From Tethya wilhelma (lineage: Eukaryota; Porifera; Demospongiae; Tethyida; Tethyidae): 64,000 nucleotides of DNA. How positions within the stretch are numbered: position 1 is the stretch's first letter; every line of letters starts with the position of its first letter. The notes beneath the pieces were generated by a model. That model searched no databases. It was given only the letters and a program-made list of their open reading frames with translations, and was not told the origin of the DNA. The translations under genes were made by a program, and so were the position numbers. The DNA lies in contig CAXIPT010000001.1 of NCBI GenBank assembly GCA_964030475.1, positions 25,860,677 through 25,924,676 on the forward strand, given 5' to 3'. Below are positions 1-10,100 of the stretch, piece by piece.

Positions 1-1
1 A

Positions 2-1748
2 AGTATGTAAAATAAAATTATCATTGCTGTGCTGAGTAACATGCTTCTTTCAATAACCTGTGATAATTGTGTACAACTATCTCTTTCCATCTCTCCAGCC
101 ACCCTGTCAGTCTCCCTCACTGCCTCAACAACCACTCCTGCTGTTGGTGGTCCATACACTCTGACTTGTGGAGTCACTTACAATGGACCTAGTGCATCCT
201 CCATGACCTACCAGTGGTTTCAGCACAACACTGTGATCTCAGGTGAAACACAATCAACTCTCTCCTTCTCTTCTCTCAGTCTCTCTGATGCTGGACAGTA
301 CAGATGTGATGTCATTGTTAGTTCTGACAGTTTAAGTCAGCCAATCACTGAAATGGGCAACACTCAAGATCTGAATCTTGAAAGTAAGCTGTTCAAATTT
401 TCCCATTATTATGGTAGGTTGGGAAATTTTAATGTTTTTGTATAGAACCTCAGGCCACTTCAAACAAGTTGTTTGTTTCCGGTAACCTGACCCTGTAAAT
501 TGCAAGTCAGTTGGTTGGTTGGTATTCTTTGCAAATGCTAGCCCCCCACCCTTGCAATTAAAAGCTCCGTCCACTAGCTTTCGACAGAGTGGAAGTGTCA
601 GAAATCTTCAGAATTCAAAAATTTAGACCTAGATACTACAGATAACAGATATACCGTGGCCAATAACCTCAAAGCCAGCCATAATTCACAGTGCTAACTG
701 CAACTTCTTGAACTGGCTTTGGCAATTGTGCAACTTACGTGTAAAATGTACCATGTGAACAATATGAATAACATTATAATCGATCATTACATAAGTAATA
801 TCAAAAATAATTTTGCTTCTGAAAGCCGGTTAGTGGGTTGGTCGGGTTACCGGAAACAAGCCATTTCTTTGAAAGGGCCTTATTTACGAAAATTAAAGTA
901 GAGAAAAAGTTCAAAGGTAACCCAATTTTTTTTTTCATATTTAAAATTGTTTCTTTTCAAAATGTACAAAAATTTCCCAATCTATGGTACGTATATTATA
1001 TTAATTTTTATCTTCTCCCTTTCAGTTCCCCCTCCCACTTCTGTGAGTGTAACCCCTCCTACCACTGGAACCATCTTCACTGGCTCCTCTCTCACTCTGA
1101 CTTGTACTGTTGTACTCAGTTCAGCAGTGGACACTATAACAGTGAACACAGTGTGGAGTGGACCAAATGCAGCATCATTCACTGCCACCTCTGTTGCTAC
1201 AAGGGATGGTACTACACTGATGTACACCAGTACAGCCACCTTCAACTCACTAGCAACAAGCGACTCTGGAGACTACTCCTGTACAGCTACTGTCACTTCA
1301 TCATCTCAATATCTCACTGATAGTGATCCAATGTCAGGCTCATACAGTCTTGCTGACATCATAGAAAGTATGTAAAATAAAATTATCATTGCTGTGCTGA
1401 GTAACATGCTTCTTTCAATAACCTGTGATAATTGTGTACAACTATCTCTTTCCATCTCTCCAGCCACCCTGTCAGTCTCCCTCACTGCCTCAACAGCCAC
1501 TCCTGCTGTTGATGGTCCATACACTCTGACTTGTGGAGTCACTTACAATGGACCTAGTGCATCCTCCATGACCTACCAGTGGTTTAGGGACAACACTGTG
1601 ATCTCAGGTCAAACACAATCAACTCTCTCCTTCTCTTCTCTCAGTCTCTCTGATGCTGGACAGTACAGATGTGATGTCATTGTTAGTTCTGATAGTTTAA
1701 GTCAGCCAATCACTGAAATGGGCAACACTCAAGATCTGAATCTTGAAA
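2..1748 (+). repeat. Tandem duplication of Ig exon plus its intron, offset 1365 bp
   Basis: Bases 2-383 (intron end plus Ig exon) recur at 1367-1748. The about 95-bp intron upstream of each exon is identical by eye (gtatgtaaaataaaattatc start), and the 285-bp exons differ at only a few positions. Similarity stops soon after the donor site. The left copy runs into the window edge, so more units may lie outside. Confidence 0.8.
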
Positions 1749-3376
1749 GTAAGCTATTCAAATCTTTCCATCTTTACAAATATTAAAATCTGCAAAATTT
1801 AATGGAACTATGTCATATAATAATAAGCACTGTTTTATTACTAAAAATAAAATGTGTGACATTTTATGACGTTCTATGACCTTTGTGACATTACTTGTTT
1901 TGTTTCTAGCGTGATCTGGGTACCACATCCAGATACTAGCTCAGTGTACGTATGTGTATTGCACGTTTTTCAACAAAAAAATGTCACAAAACAGCATGCT
2001 TGTTTTTTTGATAACAAAATAGCGCTTAAAATTATAGTGATACAGTTCCTTTAAAGCATGAACTTTTGAACGCGATAACCGCTCAGAAACTTCTGTGTGA
2101 CATTGTAATGTATTTACGAAAATGAAATATCTCAGTTTTTTAACAGTAATTTCCTAATCCCTTTCAGTTCCCCCTCCCACTTCTGTGACTGTAACCCCCT
2201 CTACCACTGGAACCATCTTCACTGGCTCCTCTCTCACTCTGACTTGTACTGTTGTACTCAGTTCAGCAGTGGACACTATAACAGTGAACACAGTGTGGAG
2301 TGGACCAAATGGAGCATCATTCACTACCACCTCTGTTGCTACAAGGGATGGTACTACACTGATGTACACCAGTACAGCCACCTTCAACTCACTAGCAACA
2401 AGCGACTCTGGAGACTACACCTGTACAGCTACTGTCAGTTCATCATCTCAATATCTCACTGGTAGTGGTACAGGATCAGGAACATACAGCATCGCAGTTG
2501 GTATCTTGCACATTACCTTATATCAGACATGATTTTAAACTCTATTCTTTATCCTCAGTCCCCCCTCCCTCCTCTCCTACCATTGTGACTACCACCTCAG
2601 ACTCCACATCCATCACTATCACTTGGAGCCAACCACAGGGAGAGGTTGTGGAGAGATATGAGATATCATACTCCTTCCAGGGGCCATGTCCTAATGCAGC
2701 CAACTCTGTTACCATGGAAACAATAAATGATGGTACCACAAGACAGTACACTATACCAGGACTAGAGGAGTTCAGTGACTACCAGGTCACTGTAACAGCA
2801 GTCAATGGAGCAGGAAGGAGTGATGGTACTAGCACAACAGTTAGAACAATGTCTGCAGGTAGGTGCATGAGTTAGCTGTATACCATTGATCAGGGAAATG
2901 TTTTAAGTTCAAAATTTGTGAAAGTTTAAATGTAAACTTACTTGTGAATGTTACAACTCATCAAAAGTTTATTGTATATAACTGTATTAATTTTACAAAA
3001 TTAAATATGACATTTTTTTTCAGCATGAAAATTTCCTAAATGTTGTTATTAATATTAAGACGTATTCCTCCAGCTCCTAGTGGTACTCCTCAGTCCCTAA
3101 GAAACACTACCACCACTGTTTCTAATATCACCATCCAATGGGAACCTCTGGAGTGTTTAGAGAGAAATAGTAATATCACTCATTACAGAGTGACCTATGG
3201 ACCCACTGGTACTAATGAGAGAGTTACTAACATCACTGATGTCACCACCAGGACATTTACTGCCACTGGACTGGCACCTCGGACTAGTTACACATTCAAT
3301 GTGGAAGCTTTTATTCTTCTTCGAGGGTTGGCAGGTCCACCAGCTTCACTCTCTGGCATAACATCTGCACCTGAAA
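99..3376 (+). CDS. Partial Ig/FN3 receptor (gene A0), 5' end off window, 3' end lost at an N
   Basis: Six exons can be placed by consensus splice sites: 99-383, 1026-1367, 1464-1748, 2168-2500 (one Ig domain each), 2559-2858 and 3074-3376 (one FN3 each). All are phase 1-1 and in frame. Ig exons show the Cys/Trp/DxGxYxC pattern (for example [17 protein letters not shown]). The FN3 exons carry TWSQPQGEVVERYEISY and ITIQWEPLE type strands. The same Ig-Ig-FN3-FN3 order occurs in gene A at 5860-7274, where the next exon is a YPDG module. Here the donor after the second FN3 reads gtaa followed by N at 3381, and no YPDG, TM or tail exon follows before the next signal-peptide exon at 4098. It is therefore either a truncated duplicate or a receptor whose 3' part was lost in assembly. 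Role by family: cell-surface recognition or adhesion. Confidence 0.75.
409..989. mobile_element. Foldback (MITE-like) insertion in an intron of gene A0
   Basis: The intron between the Ig exons at 99-383 and 1026-1367 is bounded by an inverted repeat: tatggtaggttgggaaattt at 409 and its near complement ending at 989 (atttcccaatctatggta). A second inverted pair lies inside it, gtttgtttccggtaacc near 470 and ggttaccggaaacaa near 843. No transposase ORF is present. The outer ends resemble those of the elements at 4890, 14201 and 19291. Confidence 0.55.
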
Positions 3377-3381
3377 GTAAN

Positions 3382-4097
3382 TATGTGTGCATTAATTGAT
3401 GTCCATGCATTGTCCCTGTACGTAAACGTTCGCTATAATAACTTATTAGTGTAGAAAATATTGTGTACCAATATCTTTGTAAATTATTGTTATAGGAGGA
3501 AATTATGTTTTTAATCTCTCGTGTATTCTTGTGATGACATGTTTTTGTTTGTTGACGTTAAGGTTATCATATATAGTATAGTGTATATGGCTTCAGCTAG
3601 CTGGCTGAGATACATAGAACTCAGAGACTCTGCATGGAATTAGTTGTTACTTGAAGCATTTTGCATTCTGCTCACAATTTTTATGCATTGCATGCTTTTC
3701 AGATTCAACTATAGGGCAATGCTTCTGTATAGGGTCATGTGGTCATTTCCTACAGTTACAGTCAATGAATGACATTCAATATGACGTCAACGATAGCAAA
3801 ACCAACAACAAGCACCAGCTGGACATCTATTAGAAGGCAATCACTGTGTACGTAGTTGCATATCACATCCAGGTAAGCTATATAATAATTATTTTACAGA
3901 TTCTCTTAGTCTATAATTACAAGTTATATTGATTTTTTAGCTGTCTACTAGAGATACATACAGATCAAGTCATGATAACTCTTGCCTATGTCTATGACAG
4001 TGCATGACATTTTCCTCCATAACCAAACCTGTTTATAACTTATTGCACTTATTTTCAGTTTCTTGTGCACCTACAAGCAACCAGTCCATCCTGAAGA
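3382..4097. other. Spacer between A0 and gene A
   Basis: About 700 bp of AT-rich sequence without a recognisable exon, starting at the single N at 3381. It should contain the promoter and 5' UTR of gene A. I see no clear TATA or initiator element. Confidence 0.4.
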
Positions 4098-4170
4098 ATG
4101 CCTTGTGCAGCAGTGTTTCTCCCACTGCTGGTTCTTCTCAGTTGCTCTACCACCTTCACTGCTGCACAGA
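4098..4170 (+). other. Gene A exon 1, signal peptide
   Basis: The exon encodes Met, a hydrophobic core (VFLPLLVLLS) and a TTFTAAQ end, typical of a cleavable secretion signal. It ends in phase 1 at the donor gttagt. The gene B counterpart at 13154 has the same length to within one codon and the same TTFTAAQ end, which supports this start. Confidence 0.8.
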
Positions 4171-7100
4171 GTTAGTTAAGTTGATGTCTGATTTAAGTTG
4201 AACAAATAATAATGTACCAGATTCTACCTCTTATTGTAGACACTGTCACCCTCTCCCTTGGTTTTGGAGGCCCACCTCTGGCTAACAACAGTGAGGTGGT
4301 CATCACTGATATTGGAGATAGAAATGTTGAAGGAGAAACACCTCTGGTCTGTACCACTACCTTCAGTCCATGTTGTACATCCCCCAATCGTGCTGGAGAC
4401 TGGTACTATCCTGATGGAACAGTGGTGCCCAATAATGATGCTGGTTGGGACTTCTTTCGAGGTAGAGGCAGTGATGGAGAAGTTTTCTTGAACAGAAGGA
4501 ACAATGCCATGTCTCCTCTTGGGACCTACTGCTGTGAGATCCCTAGGAACAGTCTTACTGATCTAGTGAGATTATGTGCCACACGTAAGCTGATATCACC
4601 CCTAAGATGAATATATTATGCATATTTATGCCACCATAAACTATTTTGCTTCATATTTTACTTATGGGATAAGTTAGTACAAACTTGGAAGTAGTAAGAT
4701 GAAAAGGGATTGTCAGTGTTCATTATCAATCAAAATATGATATTGTGGTTATTGCAGTTGTTGCACCACGACCACCACCACCAACTACAACTCAAGAAGC
4801 TACCACAATAGCCCCTCAAGGTGAGTTGCTAGCTCTGTCAGCATTCATACATGTGTTATTATCACTCAGCACATGCTCTGTTGGATGTATACCGTAGATT
4901 GGGAAATTTTCACCATTAAAAATTTTTTCACCACGCAAACGAGTGGCAAAATGAAACGTGTGAAAGTTGCTGCTATAAATTTTCCCTTGTTAAATTTTTG
5001 CATGTTTAATTTCACCGCTTCAACTGATTCAGTTAAGATTGCCCTATGTTAGCAATAATTTCCCGATCTATGGTAGACTAAAAATGAAATTGTGTTTGAC
5101 AGGGATGGTATTGTTTTAATTATTTCCTGAAATTCTCCATAACGTATTATACGTATAGTCTTCACACAGCTCATCCATGAAAGTTAAAACACAAAAATGT
5201 TTGATGAGAGACTTTCATGAAAGTTAAACCCCACAAAACTTTTCTGCTATACAGTACTTTGCTTTATTCCCCTTGCAACCATAGAACCTACCATAATGAC
5301 CACGCAAGGACCTACCACAATGACAACAACTGAAGTTCCAACCACAATGACCACTCAAGAACTTACCACAATGACCCCTCAAGGTGACTTGCTAGTGCTA
5401 GCTAACAGTGACCTGTTTCCAAAAATGTCAATTTCCCTTTCTACAATGTACAGTATAAGACTTTTCTTTGTGCAGGTCCAGTTCAGCTGATATTCCGAGG
5501 TGTCTCCTACCCCAACAACAGTGTACTACCACTGAATGATGTTGGAACCACCTCCACTGGCAGTGCTATCTCCTGTATAACAGAATTAACTCGATGTTGT
5601 ACAACCACTGATCGATGGTTCTTTCCTGATGGAAGACGTATACCTAATAACACTGATTTCTCCACAGCTAGTCCACAAAATGGTACTATATGGTTGAATC
5701 GTTTGAGCAACACTCAGTCTCCAACTGGATTATTCTGCTGTGCAATACCTGATAACAGCATTACAACAATACACACTCTCTGTATCAGTCTAGGTAAAGA
5801 TTGCACTGATACTAGTTTTTACTTTCACTTCATAATCTTCTTCCTATCTCTTGTCTCAGTGACAGTCAGTGTCTCCCTCACCCCCTCTTTGGCCAGTCCT
5901 GTTGTTGGTGGTCAACACACACTGACCTGTACAGCTAGTGTCAATGGAGCTAACCTAGCTAACCCCACCATGACCTACCAGTGGTTTAAGGACAACACTG
6001 TGATCTCGGGTCAAACACAATCAACTCTCTCCTTCTCTTCTCTCAGTCTCTCTGATGCTGGACAGTACAGATGTGATGTCACTGTTAGTTCATCCTTACT
6101 TAGTCAAGATGTCATGAATGGAAGCAACACTCAGGATCTGACTCTTATGAGTAAGCTGTTCTTGTAAAATTTACAATCCATGTTGATTATTATCTAACCT
6201 TTATTCAGTCCCCCCTCCTACTTCTGTGACTGTAACCCCTCCTACCTCTGGAACCATCTTCACTGGCTCCTCTCTCACTCTGACTTGTACTGTTGTACTC
6301 AGTTCAGCAGTGGACACTATAACAGTGAACACAGTGTGGAGTGGACCAAATGGATTCACTACCACCTCTGTTGCTACAAGGGATGGTACTACACTGATGT
6401 ACACCAGTACAGCCACCTTCAACTCACTAGCAACAAGTGACTCTGGAGACTACACCTGTACAGCAACTGTCACTTCATCATCTCGATATCTCACTGGTAG
6501 TAGTACAGGATCAGGAATGTACAGTCTCACAGTTGGTATGATGACCATTGCCTTTTACCAGATATGTTTTTATTAACAGTTGCCACTTTCTTTCTCCCCA
6601 GTCCCCCCTCCCTCCTCTCCTACCATTGTGACTACCACCTTAGAGTCCACATCCATCACTATCACTTGGAGCCAACCACAGGGAGAGGTTGTGGAGAGAT
6701 ATGAGATATCATACTCCTTTCAGGGACCATGTCCTAATGCAGCCAACTCTGTTACCATGGAAACAATAAATGATGGTACCATCAGACAGTACACTGTGTC
6801 AGGACTAGAGGAGTTCAGTGACTACCAGGTCACTGTAACAGCAGTCAATGGAGCAGGAAGGAGTGATGGTGCTAGTACAACAGTTAGAACAATGTCTGCA
6901 GGTATAATTTTGTACATGTTGCCATTGGACCTGATAAAAGACAAAATGAAATGGTTTGTTTCCTCCAGCTCCAAGTGGTACTCCCCGGTCGCTAAGAAAC
7001 ACTATCACTACTGTTTCCAGTATCACCATCCAATGGGAACCTCTGGAGTGTTTACAGACAAATGGTGACATCACTCAGTACAGTCTGAGCTATGGGCCAA

Positions 7101-10100
7101 CCGGTGATACAAGTGCAAGAGTTCATGCAGTCACTAATGTCAACACCAGGACATTTACTGCCACTGGACTAGCACCTCGGACTAGTTACACATTCGATGT
7201 GGAGGCTGTTATTCTTCTGCAAAGGTTGTTTGGTCCACCAGCTTCACTTACTGTCATGACAGTTGCACCTGAAAGTAAGTTGCTCGTTATAATGACATAC
7301 AGTTCTGTATATAATTGTGACATTGTTGCACTATTAACTTGTTTTAGGCACTGGTTTTCTCCTCAATGGTGTGCTCTATGGTAACAATAGCATTGTGACA
7401 CTGGATGAGATTGGTGAAGGCAGTGCTGCTCTGCTCTGTCTAACTGATGAAATACAGTGCTGCAGATCATCAGACACTCCTCCAGGAGAGCCTGCTGCTG
7501 GAGAATGGTTCCATCCTAACAGAACCTCAGTCAGCAATGCTGCCTCTGGTGATTCCATCTACAGAGGTAGAGGTCCCAGTTATGTTCGTCTTCAACGCAG
7601 GAACAATGCTCAAACAACTGGAGTCTTCCGCTGTGAGGTACCTGATGCAAGTGGAACTAACCAACAACTCTATGTTGGAGTGTACCCTGTGACCTCTGGC
7701 TCTCCCTCCATCACTGGCCTAGTCTACAATCGATCCAGCCTCACTCTGACCTGTACCTCTACTGGTGGTCCTTTTGTCTCTCTCTCTTGGAGGAAGAATG
7801 GCCAACCAGTGGAGACTGATGATGTTAACTTCCAACAAACCTTAACATTAGTGGATCCTGTCACAGCTACTTATGAGAGTGTCTTGTCAAGTAGTGACAT
7901 TACCAATTTTGTAGGCAGTTTCACTTGCAATGTCAGCAACAGCAGAGGAGACAGTGAGAGATCAATGGCTTTGAATGGTAAACTTTTTTTTTTAATTTGG
8001 TAAATTGTGTTCATTGTTGGACAATAATAGGTGTGACCCTGAGCAGTGATCCATTCCTTGTTGGAATGTCAGCCACCCTAAACTGTTCCAGTGATGTTCC
8101 TGCTGACAGGATTGAGTGGCTGAACAGTAAGAGAAGCCTGTTTGCTATGACAACCTCGCCAAACAAGCTGAGCCTGATGTTCAACCCAGTCAATGACTCC
8201 ATCCACAATTCACTGTACACCTGCAAAGTTACTAGAGGAGGGGAAACTCCTGAGCAGAGGATCACCATTGATGTCAGAGGTAATAATAATTAACTGATCA
8301 GTAGAATCGTACCTTAGTATTTCTCCCTGTTATAGTTCCTTCCGACTCCGTAGCTAGCAAAACATTTTTGTTGATGTCATAGATAATTAAATTAAATGTG
8401 CATTTATAAAAGTATGAGCTTTAATTGCTATATTAATTCTTCTAACTTTGTGTATATAGTTCCCCCCAACCCCCTAATGACCACTGTCACAACTGAAGGC
8501 TCATCAGTTGCTGGAGAGACCTACAGCCTCATCTGTACTGCTACTGCAACTGTCAATGGACTGATGAATGTGCCTACTGCCACTTGGACTGCCTCAGGAC
8601 CCAATATAACCATCACCTCACCTTCAGCTAGCACCTCTGTTCTTACCTTCAATCCTCTAATGACATCCCATGCCATTGAAGATGGCTACACCTGTACTAG
8701 CACTCTTACATCACCTGCTCTGGATGCTCCTCTGACAGAGACTGTAGCTGAACAACTAGTGGTGGAAAGTAAGTTATTAAGGCTTCATCAAATGTATACA
8801 AAATATTAACTATATCTTGTCTATTTTCTCCTAGTCCCTGCTCCCAGTGTGAGTGTATCAGTTGGTAGTCCATTATATGCTGGTGCCTCTTCAGTGAATC
8901 TGACCTGTACCATAACACTGGGTGATGCTGTTAACACTGATATAATGATGGAAGTGACCTGGTTCAGATCAGGAACACCATTATCAAACTCCACCAGTCG
9001 AGTCTCCATCTCTCCAGTATCTCAGTCAGTGAACACATTCACTAGTATCCTTACTCTGGCTCCATTGAGTACACAGGATAACACCACCTTCAGATGTGAG
9101 GCTACTGCTGTGCCAGTCACTCATGGGTTGGTTGTTGAGAGTGAAGCTAGTAGCTCTGAACTGCCTGTTCTGGTTGAAAGTAAGTGCACATATTGATTTT
9201 CTAGTTATTTTGTCACATCACCCAGCCTTGTCCAGGTCCTTCAATCTCTACTACAATAATTGCCAGTGATAGTGCCACTGTAGGAGAAAGCTACTCCCTC
9301 ACCTGCACTGTCACTGGAGCTAACCTAGCTAACCCCACCATGACCTACCAGTGGTTTAAGGACAACACTGTGATCTCAGGTCAAACACAATCAACTCTCT
9401 CCTTCTCTTCTCTCAGTCTCTCTGATGCTGGACAGTACAGATGTAACGTCACTGTTAGTTCTGACAGTCTAAGTCAAAATATCATGAATAGCAGTAACAT
9501 TCAGGATCTGACTCTTAGGAGTAAGCTGTTCTATCAAGTTTTACAATCAACATTAATAATTTTCTAACAACACTCTAACCTTTAGTTCCCCCTCCCACTT
9601 CTGTGACTGTAACCCCTCCTACCTCTGGACCCATCTTCACTGGCTCTTCTCTCACTCTGACTTGTACTGTTGTACTCAGTTCAGCAGTGGACACTATAAC
9701 AGTGAACACAGTGTGGAGTGGACCAAATGGAGCATCATTCACTGCCACCTCTGTTGCTACAAGGGATGGTACTACACTGATGTACACCAGTACAGCCACC
9801 TTCAACTCACTAGCAACAAGTGACTCTGGAGACTACACCTGTACAGCTACTGTCACTTCATCATCTCAACATCTCACTGGTAGTGACCCAATGTCAGGCA
9901 CATACAGTCTTGCCATCAGTGAAAGTATGTAATTATACTTTATAGCACAAAATTAATATTAGCGGGAAAAAATTTGGTAGATTCTCAAAAGTTTTATGTG
10001 ATTAGCAGATTTTATTTTGCAGTAGTGCATGCAGCAATACATGTATTTCGTACTGTAATTGCTGCACAAAAATGACTGTTTGGCAGATTTTAATATTGAT

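Noticed and set aside
982..1245. Minus-strand frames opposite the PPPTSV Ig exons, repeated at several loci
   Set aside because: They recur only because the sense Ig exon recurs; they have no start or splice context of their own.
3651..3833. 60-codon open frame between A0 and A
   Set aside because: No similarity to the receptor modules, and no signal peptide or splice support.
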